Of a DNA stretch of 35,840 bases, positions 8,756 to 16,190 are shown in pieces (the stretch's first letter is position 1; each line of letters starts with the position of its first letter). The position numbers were made by a program, and so were the translations under genes. This DNA is from Gracilibacillus halophilus YIM-C55.5. GTDB taxonomy: Bacteria; Bacillota; Bacilli; Bacillales; Amphibacillaceae. Location: assembly GCF_000359605.1 (NCBI RefSeq), contig NZ_APML01000041.1, forward strand, positions 1 to 35,840, written 5' to 3'. A model generated the notes under the pieces. It made no database searches. It saw only the letters and a program-made list of their open reading frames with translations, and was not told the origin of the DNA.

Positions 8756-9454
8756 TTATCCGTTGTGATTATAGTTTATGTCTTGTTGCTTCAAAGTAGT
8801 AGTTGACTCTTGTGTTTCGGCTTTTGCTTCTTGTTGCTGTTTTCGTGCAAGTTGTGTAAATCCAAGATGAGCAAAAAACATAATGATATAAGCGCTTACA
8901 CTAAAGCTGAAGACAAAAATGATCCCAGGATAACGGAAGGATGCAACATATATTCCGAAAAGTATGGTGAGACAAGCGATGGAATAATGTAAGTTTGTAG
9001 CACCAATCAGCACGGAATATTTAATATATTGCCAGAATTTTAAGTGATAATGCGTGAAAACTGGTCCAATATACATTAATAGTAAAACGTAGAAAAAAGA
9101 CGCGATAATAAATAAACCAAAAAGGATTGGATAAATTGGGCTTGTATACATAAATCCCGTGTAGCGTACATTGACATAAAGTAAAAATGCAAGTATAGCG
9201 ATAACAATCATAAATAAAGTAGAGATTTTAAATTCCTTTTTGTAAGTGGATAGAAAAGTGTGATAAATAGATATATCATATTCTTTTCGAACCCATTTGC
9301 GCACGACAGTGAACATGCTGATAGTAGCTGGCATGATGCCGAAAATTAAAAGGCCGATGGCTGTACCAAGTATCCATAAAACATTTAACCAAGCAAATCG
9401 AGTTATCCATAAAGAGATTCGATAAAAACCTCCCCACAAACCAGTCATTTCCAT
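8756..9454 (-). CDS. DUF624 (YesL-family) membrane protein, second copy
   Basis: A 232-residue membrane protein of the YesL/DUF624 family, paralogous to the one at 3253. The diagnostic segment is FAWLNVLWILGTAIGLLIFG followed by MPATISMFTVVRKWVRKEYD, with about five hydrophobic segments and a charged, Gln/Glu/Thr-rich tail. The frame extends upstream to 9547, but AGGTG five bases before the ATG at 9454 and the absence of homology-like sequence before it favour 9454. It forms an operon with the YesS-like regulator and points away from the pectin transporter operon, as yesL sits beside yesS-type genes in B. subtilis. Function is not established. Confidence 0.83.
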   Translation of the reverse strand: MEMTGLWGGFYRISLWITRFAWLNVLWILGTAIGLLIFGIMPATISMFTVVRKWVRKEYDISIYHTFLSTYKKEFKISTLFMIVIAILAFLLYVNVRYTGFMYTSPIYPILFGLFIIASFFYVLLLMYIGPVFTHYHLKFWQYIKYSVLIGATNLHYSIACLTILFGIYVASFRYPGIIFVFSFSVSAYIIMFFAHLGFTQLARKQQQEAKAETQESTTTLKQQDINYNHNG

Positions 9455-9551
9455 ATGATCACCTGAATTCCTTTCTATATGTTTGATGAAAAAATAGAGT
9501 ATATCGTATATGATAAGGATACAGCAAAATAACCTAAAAATAAACAATTTT

Positions 9552-9565
9552 ATAAAGCGCTTTCA
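9552..9565. promoter_or_regulatory. cre-like site in the divergent control region
   Basis: ATAAAGCGCTTTCA matches the cre consensus at 12 of 14 positions and has the GCGC centre typical of strong CcpA sites. It lies about 100 bases upstream of the DUF624 start and about 290 upstream of the binding-protein gene, so it may mainly control the leftward regulator operon. Confidence 0.55.
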
Positions 9566-9688
9566 AAAATAATCATTTTATAAGCATGAAGAAACCCTTA
9601 AGCCACAAGGGGAGGGGCCATGTGAATGAATCAAAATAATCATTTTATAATGAAATAAAGGCCTTAAATATATTGATGATTATTTTTG
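9564..9688. promoter_or_regulatory. triplicated AAATAATCAT operator motif
   Basis: An 18-base direct repeat, AAAATAATCATTTTATAA, occurs exactly at 9566-9583 and 9633-9650. A 13-base inverted copy (ATGATTATTTTTG, reverse complement of 9564-9576) is at 9676-9688, ending about 20 bases before the -35 of the pectin operon. Position and repetition suit the binding sites of the AraC-type activator encoded next door. The binder is inferred. The remainder of the 386-base gap 9455-9840 holds the promoter and AraR-like boxes listed separately, and no gene. Confidence 0.55.
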
Positions 9689-9707
9689 TAAAAAAGTAAA
9701 TAAAAGA

Positions 9708-9736
9708 TTGAGTTACAGCAAGGGTTTTCCTATTTT
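9708..9736 (+). promoter_or_regulatory. probable promoter of the pectin operon
   Basis: TTGAGT (9708-9713), a 17-base spacer and TATTTT (9731-9736) form a moderate sigma-A-like promoter. The weak -10 is compatible with activator dependence. Confidence 0.4.
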
Positions 9737-9783
9737 ATGAAGAAGTGATTATATACATTCATTTATTAATCACATAACATAAG

Positions 9784-9816
9784 AATTGTACGAAGCGCGA
9801 TTGGCTACGTACAAAA
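9784..9816 (+). promoter_or_regulatory. AraR-like half-sites before the pectin operon
   Basis: TTGTACGA (within 9784-9799) and TACGTACAAAA (within 9801-9816) form an inverted pair resembling AraR boxes; the second matches the 16-base consensus at about 11 positions. They lie between promoter and start codon, a repressor-type position. Assignment to AraR is tentative. Confidence 0.4.
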
Positions 9817-9840
9817 AATAAAATTTGGAGGGTGGTTCAT

Positions 9841-11382
9841 TTGAGTAGTTGGAAAAAACTATTGGGAGCGATGGCGTTATTATGCTTAGTATTGTTCGCA
9901 GTTGCATGCGGCAATAATGAAAGCGCTTCAGAAGACAGCGAGGAAAATACAAATAACAATGAAGAAAATGGAGGTGAAGAGTCTGGAGAATCATCAGAAC
10001 CGTATTCATTTGAGATTATGGCAAACTTACACACACCTGAAGTACCCGAAGAAACGATATTAGAAGAAATCGAAAGCAAAACGAATACGGACATTGAAAT
10101 TCAATGGGTGCCCGATAACAACTATGAGGACCGTCTGAATACAGCGTTTGCTACCAGCTCGCTTCCACAAGCGGTCTTTCTGAAAAACCAATCGACGTTT
10201 ATTCAATTTAGAGATGCCATTCAAGATGAACAGTTTTGGGAAATCGGACCTTATTTAGATCAATTTGAAAATCTATCTAAATTGAAGGAAAATGTATTGG
10301 ACAATACACGTGTAAATGACAAGCTTTATACGTTATATCAAGGGCGTCCATTATCTCGTCAAGGTCTCATTTATCGTAAGGATTGGGCAGATAATTTAGG
10401 ACTAGAAGCGCCAACCAATACAGAAGAGTTTATGGAAATGGCGCGAGCATTTACAGAAGATGATCCTGATGGCAATGGAGAAGATGACACATTTGGCTTA
10501 ACGGATCGAAGCGATTTAATTTATGGTGCATTTAAAACCGTTTCTTCATGGTTTGGCACACCAAACTATTGGGGAGAAAAGGATGGACAACTACAGCCAG
10601 AATTTATGTTTGATGAATATAAACAGACGATGGACTTTTTTAAAGAAATGCATGAAAACGGATACATCAATCAAGACTTCCCTGTAACAAGTAAAGTCGA
10701 CCAACAGGAATTTATAAAAAATGGCACAGCTGGTATGTATGTTGGGTCTATGGGTGATGTTGGTAGCCTTTATAACGACGCAGCAGAAATCAATCCAGAT
10801 GTGGAGTATGACGTTCACAATAACATTGCTGGTCCAGATGGCGAATTTGGCGTATGGGCGATACCTGGTTATGGTAACTTAGTTATGTTCCCGAAAAGTT
10901 CAGTTGAAACAGAAGAGGATTTACTGAAAATTCTTGAATTCTTTGATCAAATGATGACACCAGAAGTCATTAACACGGCTTACTGGGGCATTGAAGGTGA
11001 ACATTATGAAGTGAAAGAAGATCGCGCACTACCAATTGGTGAGCAAGCAACAAGAGACCGTGAAGTTAAACCATACCAAGCACTTGAAGTTGGTGAGCCT
11101 GAAACGAATGGCCGCTATGAAGGGTTCTTTGATTATGCACCGAAAGCAAAATCAGAAGAGTTATTTAAAGACAATGAAAACTATCTCATAGAGGATCCAA
11201 CGATTCCGTTGTACTCAGAAACATATGTGAGTGATGGTGAACGCTTGCAACAAATTATTACAGACGCGACATACAATTATATTTTAGGTGAAATCGACGA
11301 AGAAGGATTTGACGCTGCTGTAGAAGAATGGAGAAGCGAAGGCGGCGACGCGATTATAGAAGAGTATAACGCTTCTGAGTAA
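9841..11382 (+). CDS. oligosaccharide-binding lipoprotein (LplA/YtcQ type)
   Basis: A 513-residue extracellular binding protein. The lipoprotein signal ends at LFAVAC (Cys23), followed by an extremely acidic Asn/Glu/Ser linker. The large family 1 body with YRKDWADNLGLEAPTNTEEF and DPDGNGEDDTFGLT belongs to the LplA/YtcQ group, which pairs with LplB/LplC-type permeases. GGAGGG at 9827-9832 sits eight bases before a TTG codon at 9841; an in-frame GTG at 9832 overlaps the ribosome site and is less likely. It is the first gene of the pectin operon and should bind oligogalacturonides or rhamnogalacturonan fragments for the permeases at 11635 and 12623. Substrate is inferred from the catabolic genes downstream. 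Confidence 0.88.
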   Translation: MSSWKKLLGAMALLCLVLFAVACGNNESASEDSEENTNNNEENGGEESGESSEPYSFEIMANLHTPEVPEETILEEIESKTNTDIEIQWVPDNNYEDRLNTAFATSSLPQAVFLKNQSTFIQFRDAIQDEQFWEIGPYLDQFENLSKLKENVLDNTRVNDKLYTLYQGRPLSRQGLIYRKDWADNLGLEAPTNTEEFMEMARAFTEDDPDGNGEDDTFGLTDRSDLIYGAFKTVSSWFGTPNYWGEKDGQLQPEFMFDEYKQTMDFFKEMHENGYINQDFPVTSKVDQQEFIKNGTAGMYVGSMGDVGSLYNDAAEINPDVEYDVHNNIAGPDGEFGVWAIPGYGNLVMFPKSSVETEEDLLKILEFFDQMMTPEVINTAYWGIEGEHYEVKEDRALPIGEQATRDREVKPYQALEVGEPETNGRYEGFFDYAPKAKSEELFKDNENYLIEDPTIPLYSETYVSDGERLQQIITDATYNYILGEIDEEGFDAAVEEWRSEGGDAIIEEYNASE

Positions 11383-11395
11383 TCAACAGTCATTT

Positions 11396-11428
11396 TTGAG
11401 CCTTTACGATATATTCGTAAGGGCTCAA
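11396..11428 (+). terminator. hairpin between binding protein and permease genes
   Basis: TTGAGCCTTTACG (11396-11408) pairs with CGTAAGGGCTCAA (11416-11428) with one mismatch. No T-run follows, so it more likely stabilises the upstream mRNA or attenuates transcription than terminates it fully. The 243-base gap also has ATGATTATTT at 11542-11551, a copy of the AraC-type operator motif. Confidence 0.55.
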
Positions 11429-11634
11429 TCCTTAATCAAGCAATGATAACGAGATACTCATTATGTTACTTGAGTTGCTTTTATTAATTTAAAAATACAG
11501 CCAAGTGCTTGTCTATCAAGGGGTTAGTAACTCGTAAGATAATGATTATTTACGTTATGACATCTGACGGTTACGCTTAATGTAATCGATACAGGTGACA
11601 CTATTTTACAAATTCTGAAGAAAGGATGCTGTGT

Positions 11635-12588
11635 ATGGAATCATCAACGGCTGTTCCAGTAAAAGAATTAAAAAAGCAAAGAAGGTCTGAAGTTTGGCGT
11701 CAGATTAAGAGGAATCGATTAATATATTTAATGATTCTTCCTGGGATTATTTATTTTCTTATCTATAAATATTTACCGATGTATGGACTCATCATCTCCT
11801 TTTTAGACTATAAACCATATCGCGGAATTATGGGGAGTGAATGGGTAGGACTTGAGCATTTTCAACGATTGTTTACGAGTTCGGAATTTTGGATGATCTT
11901 TAAAAATACGTTAGTTTTATTTGGGTTACAAATATTTGTCTATTTTCCTATTCCGATTATTATCTCGTTAATGCTTAATGAAGTCCGACACAGCTTGTTT
12001 AAACGAGGGGTTCAAACCTTAATATATATTCCGCATTTTATGTCTTGGGTTGTAATCGTTTCCATTTCGTACGTGATGTTGACGTTAGATGGCGGTATTG
12101 TGAATGAACTTCTCGATTATTTTGGTATTGGCAAGATCAACTTCTTATTAAATGAAGATTGGTTTCGACCCATGTATATTTTGCAAGTGATCTGGCGAGA
12201 AGCTGGCTGGGGGACGATTATTTTCTTAGCAGCCATTACTGCAGTCGATCCGCAATTATATGAAGCAGCCAGAATGGACGGGGCGAATCGATTCCGACAA
12301 ATGTGGCACATCACGATACCAGCGATTCGTAACGTGATCATTGTATTACTGATTCTAAAAATTGGTGATGTTCTTGAATTAGGATTCGAACACGTATATC
12401 TATTATTAAACTCATCCAACCGAGATGTGGCAGAAATTTTTGACACCTACGTCTATGTAGCTGGTTTGCAACAAGGGCAATTTAGTTATAGTACGGCTGT
12501 CGGTTTCTTTAAAGGGATTGTCGGCTTAATCATGGTCGTATTTGCCAACTGGCTAGCGAAAAAATTCAACGAGGAAGGAATTTATTAA
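11635..12588 (+). CDS. oligosaccharide ABC permease (LplB/YteP type)
   Basis: A 317-residue permease of the LplB group. A long basic cytoplasmic N-terminus precedes the first membrane helix (LIYLMILPGIIYFLIYKYLP), then about five more helices and the EAA loop LYEAARMDGANRF near residue 208. AAAGG at 11621 favours the ATG at 11635 over the in-frame ATG at 11626, which overlaps it. In B. subtilis YteP works with YtcP, YtcQ and the shared ATPase MsmX to import pectin oligosaccharides; the operon content here supports the same role. No ATPase gene is present. Confidence 0.88.
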   Translation: MESSTAVPVKELKKQRRSEVWRQIKRNRLIYLMILPGIIYFLIYKYLPMYGLIISFLDYKPYRGIMGSEWVGLEHFQRLFTSSEFWMIFKNTLVLFGLQIFVYFPIPIIISLMLNEVRHSLFKRGVQTLIYIPHFMSWVVIVSISYVMLTLDGGIVNELLDYFGIGKINFLLNEDWFRPMYILQVIWREAGWGTIIFLAAITAVDPQLYEAARMDGANRFRQMWHITIPAIRNVIIVLLILKIGDVLELGFEHVYLLLNSSNRDVAEIFDTYVYVAGLQQGQFSYSTAVGFFKGIVGLIMVVFANWLAKKFNEEGIY

Positions 12589-12622
12589 GAAGCGAAACAT
12601 TACAGAAAATGAGGTGACGAGA

Positions 12623-13507
12623 ATGGCGAAAAAGAAACAAAGAATTTCGATGGGCAGTAAGTTATTTGATGTGATTAATTATATTCTGTTAGCTCTATTA
12701 GGATTAATCACGATTTTGCCTTTTATCCATGTGGTTGGGAGTTCATTTGCTACAAGTGCGGAAGTAGCTAATACGAAATTTCTATTATTCCCGACTGAAT
12801 TTAGTGTAAATGCCTATAAATATATTTTTTCAACAGATACCATTTTCCGAGCGTTAGTCGTATCTGTGATCGTAACCTTAGGCGGGACGTTGTGGAGTAT
12901 GCTCTTCTCGACGTTAACGGCTTATGGTCTATCAAGAACAGATTTAGTTGGAAGACGGGTCATCAACTTTATGATTGTGTTTACGTTGTTATTTAACGGT
13001 GGGATGATCCCAACTTTCTTGGTTGTTCAGCAAACAGGATTGCTCGATTCATTATGGGCGCTAATTATCCCTGTAACGATTAATGCATTTAACATGATCA
13101 TATTGCGAAGCTTTTTTATGAATTTACCTCCAGGTTTAGAAGAATCAGCAAAAATTGATGGTGCCAATGATTTTGGGATTTTGTTCCGAATTGTCATTCC
13201 CATTTCATTACCTGCGATTGCAACGATTTCGTTGTTCTACGCAGTGACCTATTGGAACACATATATGCATGCCATCCTCTATTTAAGTGATGCTGATAAG
13301 TGGCCGGTACAAGTATTGTTGCGTCAAATCGTAGTACTAGCAAGTGGTATTAATTATGACGGCCAAGATTTTACCGATGTGCCACCACCTGAAGTAACGG
13401 TCAAAATGGCGACGATTGTTGTATCTACTTTACCGATTCTATTGGTCTATCCATTCTTACAAAAATATTTTGCCAAAGGTGCACTATTAGGATCAGTGAA
13501 GGGATAA
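12623..13507 (+). CDS. oligosaccharide ABC permease (LplC/YtcP type)
   Basis: A 294-residue partner permease with about six membrane helices. The EAA loop appears as LEESAKIDGANDFGILFRIV near residue 172 and the C-terminus FAKGALLGSVKG is the standard ending of LplC/YtcP proteins. GAGGTG six bases upstream supports ATG 12623 over the GTG at 12614. It is 35 bases behind its partner and 27 before the toroid protein, so all are in one transcript. The role is uptake of pectin-derived oligosaccharides, inferred from the operon. Confidence 0.88.
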   Translation: MAKKKQRISMGSKLFDVINYILLALLGLITILPFIHVVGSSFATSAEVANTKFLLFPTEFSVNAYKYIFSTDTIFRALVVSVIVTLGGTLWSMLFSTLTAYGLSRTDLVGRRVINFMIVFTLLFNGGMIPTFLVVQQTGLLDSLWALIIPVTINAFNMIILRSFFMNLPPGLEESAKIDGANDFGILFRIVIPISLPAIATISLFYAVTYWNTYMHAILYLSDADKWPVQVLLRQIVVLASGINYDGQDFTDVPPPEVTVKMATIVVSTLPILLVYPFLQKYFAKGALLGSVKG

Positions 13508-13534
13508 GTTAAATAAGGAAAGAAGGGAATGCCT

Positions 13535-14629
13535 ATGGATGTTACGGGCCGATTGTTGCAAGAACTCGATCGACAATATGTAGGACTGTTTGATTGGTTA
13601 AGCGGTCAATTTGATCCAGTGACTGGAGGATTCTACTATGCTCGAAGTTCCATAGGGGCAAGAACATTTGCACCAGACATTGAATCCACAGCACAAGCTA
13701 TCAATATCTTAAAACGGCAACAGCTTTTAGATGAAATGCCTGATCCAATACGTGAGTCCATTGTCAAGTTTTTTCAACGCAAGCAAGATCAAGGTAGTGG
13801 ATATTTCTTTGACGAGCATCCCGCGATGGCTAAAGATGAAGTGATGGTGCAACGTGCATTGAATTATTCAATCGGTAGTTTGAAAAGATTAGGTGCCACA
13901 CCATTATATGATCTGCCTAAAGCAACCAATGAGTGGCCGTCATTTACAAAATCGGTGACGGCCTATCGACAAGAGTGGGAACGGATTAGTCTTCAAAATA
14001 GTTGGCGTGGCTGTGATCGATTAGTTTCTTCGGCAGGTTATATTCATCACATGGAACCGGAACAACAAAAGCGTTATGTGCAATCATTTGTCGATTATTT
14101 AGCCGAGATTCAAGATCCAACGACAGGTTTATGGGGGGAGGGCTCACTTTATGTAAAAATATCAGGTACTTTTAAACTGCACACGTTTTATCGAAAATAT
14201 CAGATGCGTATGCCCAATCAAGAAAAAATCTATCAAAGTATTATGAGATGTTTACATGAAGAAGAGGCCACTGATATGTGCTATGTACGTAATCCAATTG
14301 ATTTACTCTCCTATTTAGAAGTGGAAATACCTAGAGAATATCGTCATCAAATTTGTAAAGTGACGATTGAGAATCTTCAGTCGTTCAAACAATCGGACGG
14401 AGGATTCTCTCGAGAAATCGATCGTTCACCTAAAGCACCGAATGTTAGTCAAGTAAAAGCGGGTGAACATTACCCAGAAATGCCTCGCCCCGTTGAATTA
14501 GGGCTCGGTTTACGTGAAGGTGATATGAATGCCTCAACTCAGGCAACGTTGATTAGGCAGCAACTGTATCATTTATTACAGACGGAAAGTGTACACTCGT
14601 GCGCCCGTCACAATTTTGGCATCGATTGA
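13535..14629 (+). CDS. unrecognised protein with alpha/alpha-toroid-like repeats
   Basis: A 364-residue soluble protein that I cannot assign to a known enzyme. It has no signal peptide. Four or more segments resemble the QW-type turns of terpenoid-cyclase/prenyltransferase-like alpha/alpha toroids: QFDPVTGGFYYA near the N-terminus, KQDQGSGYFFDE, IQDPTTGLWGEG and KQSDGGFSRE. A conserved-looking block near residues 300-340 contains SQVKAGEHYPEMPRP and LGLGLREGDMN, where catalytic or sugar-contacting residues could lie. GAAGGG at 13522-13527 is seven bases before ATG 13535. It sits between the oligosaccharide permeases and the MFS/KdgF genes, so it probably acts on imported pectin fragments in the cytoplasm, for example as a lyase, hydrolase or sensor. 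This is inference; function unknown. Confidence 0.75.
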   Translation: MDVTGRLLQELDRQYVGLFDWLSGQFDPVTGGFYYARSSIGARTFAPDIESTAQAINILKRQQLLDEMPDPIRESIVKFFQRKQDQGSGYFFDEHPAMAKDEVMVQRALNYSIGSLKRLGATPLYDLPKATNEWPSFTKSVTAYRQEWERISLQNSWRGCDRLVSSAGYIHHMEPEQQKRYVQSFVDYLAEIQDPTTGLWGEGSLYVKISGTFKLHTFYRKYQMRMPNQEKIYQSIMRCLHEEEATDMCYVRNPIDLLSYLEVEIPREYRHQICKVTIENLQSFKQSDGGFSREIDRSPKAPNVSQVKAGEHYPEMPRPVELGLGLREGDMNASTQATLIRQQLYHLLQTESVHSCARHNFGID

Positions 14630-14667
14630 AAAGACAAATGACTTGATAGGAAAGAAGGAACCAATTT

Positions 14668-15894
14668 ATGCGTATCAAGAAAGAGAAACATCTGTCATCA
14701 TATGCGATTCAGTTGCTTGTCAATCACGCTATATTTCAATTTGGCGGTTCATTATCGATTATATTTATTAATCTATATTTGTGGCGGTTAACCAATGACC
14801 TTTGGATCAATGCAATCTATAATTTGGTTGCGATTCTCACCCAGGCGTTGACGACCTTCATGATTGGAAAAGTAGCTAAGAAAAAGGGAAGAACAAGCAT
14901 TTATCGATATGGCATCTTCATGACGGCTTTGTTCTATTTATTTATTGTAACTGTTCAAGAGGATATTGTGACCTATTTTTATTTATTTGCCTTATTGCGT
15001 GGAGTGGCACAAGGCCTTTACTGGGTCGCTTACTTTACGATGGTACATGAAGTTTCATCAGATAAAAACCGCCACCGTTACTTAGGCTGGAATCAAATTG
15101 TGATGGGATCAGCTAACTTAGTAGCACCAGCAATCGCTGGTTTCATCATTCAACAGTCGCAAGCATTAACAGGCTATATCATTGTGTTTTCGATCGCTTT
15201 TACGATGTTTTTTATCGCCACATTGGGAAGCTTTCGCATAAAAAGCGAACAAATGCGCCACCGAAATTATTACATGCGGTATTTACCGTTGATTCTCAAA
15301 CGAACACCTGCGTTTAAAAAAGCATTGTTCGGTTGGATGATTGTCGGTTTTCCGCAAGGGATACTCATGTTCTTGCCTGCTATTTTGATTTATCAAATGT
15401 TCGATGATGAAGGGGCGGTAGGCTTTCTGAATGCAGGATTTTTAGCGATATCGATCTTATCCAGTTATGTCATTTCTCGATTTGCGAATGTAGATGCTAC
15501 CTACAAGTATTTATGGATTGCTGCTGTTGGTTTTCTTACGGCTAGCTTATTTGTTACATGGGATATTGCTATGTGGAGTGTAATTTTGTTTATGGTGGTG
15601 CTCCACTTATTTAAACCGCTCCAAGCCAATGCATATGCTGCCTATTATTTTCAATGGATCAATCGAGTACCGCTCCAAACTGAATTTCGAACGGAAGCCG
15701 TTGTATTGAGAGAAACGATTATTAATAGTGGGCGAGGTTTAGGGATTTTATTTTATATCTTTTTTTCGAATCAAATGGATACACAGACTGTTGCTTATGT
15801 TTTGTTGATTGTAATGGGGATTCAATTATTGTTACCGATGTTAGTAGAAAAAGGAGGAAGCGTTCATGAGTTTGAATCAATGGGAACAGGCTGA
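14668..15894 (+). CDS. MFS transporter
   Basis: A 408-residue membrane protein with roughly twelve hydrophobic segments, the basic loop GKVAKKKGRTSIYRYG between segments 2 and 3 typical of the major facilitator superfamily, and a central cytoplasmic region (about residues 190-215). GGAAAGAAGGAACC precedes ATG 14668. Its end overlaps the KdgF gene by 29 bases. The second transporter in this operon may carry a monomeric product such as galacturonate or unsaturated uronate, or export a by-product; direction and substrate cannot be read from the sequence. Confidence 0.75.
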   Translation: MRIKKEKHLSSYAIQLLVNHAIFQFGGSLSIIFINLYLWRLTNDLWINAIYNLVAILTQALTTFMIGKVAKKKGRTSIYRYGIFMTALFYLFIVTVQEDIVTYFYLFALLRGVAQGLYWVAYFTMVHEVSSDKNRHRYLGWNQIVMGSANLVAPAIAGFIIQQSQALTGYIIVFSIAFTMFFIATLGSFRIKSEQMRHRNYYMRYLPLILKRTPAFKKALFGWMIVGFPQGILMFLPAILIYQMFDDEGAVGFLNAGFLAISILSSYVISRFANVDATYKYLWIAAVGFLTASLFVTWDIAMWSVILFMVVLHLFKPLQANAYAAYYFQWINRVPLQTEFRTEAVVLRETIINSGRGLGILFYIFFSNQMDTQTVAYVLLIVMGIQLLLPMLVEKGGSVHEFESMGTG

Positions 15895-16177
15895 CCCAGG
15901 GGTGGTGCGAAAAATTCATCAACCAGGTAAAGATATGATGATGATGGAAGTAGCATTTGATGCAGGAGCAGAAGGGGCAATGCACCATCACCCGCATGAA
16001 CAGTTGACGTATTGTTTAGAAGGAAAACTCGTCTTCCAAGTAGACGGAGAAGAAAAGGTGGTGCAAAAAGGGGATTCCTTGCATATACCTTCAAATGTAG
16101 CGCATGGTGTGAAGGCATTAGAGTCTAGCAAACTATTAGATATATTCACACCACTTCGAGAAGATTTATTGAAATAA
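15866..16177 (+). CDS. kdgF: KdgF, unsaturated uronate-linearising cupin
   Basis: A 103-residue single-domain cupin. Metal ligands are visible as His40, His42 and Gln46 in HHHPHEQ, and His80 in NVAHGV. The C-terminal DIFTPLRED places Asp92, Phe94 and Arg98 with the same spacing as the Asp102/Phe104/Arg108 set described as active-site residues in Yersinia KdgF. KdgF opens 4,5-unsaturated galacturonate released by GH105/GH88 enzymes to the linear keto-uronate used by KduI. AAAGGAGG precedes ATG 15866 inside the end of the MFS gene. Between a transporter and the pectin hydrolases, its role fits well. Confidence 0.88.
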   Translation: MSLNQWEQADPGVVRKIHQPGKDMMMMEVAFDAGAEGAMHHHPHEQLTYCLEGKLVFQVDGEEKVVQKGDSLHIPSNVAHGVKALESSKLLDIFTPLREDLLK

Positions 16178-16190
16178 AGGAGGAAGTTGG

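Noticed and set aside
9601..9650. Small gene suggested by GGGGAGGGG before ATG near 9620
   Set aside because: The ATG is followed immediately by TGA, and the neighbouring GTG frame ends after five codons.
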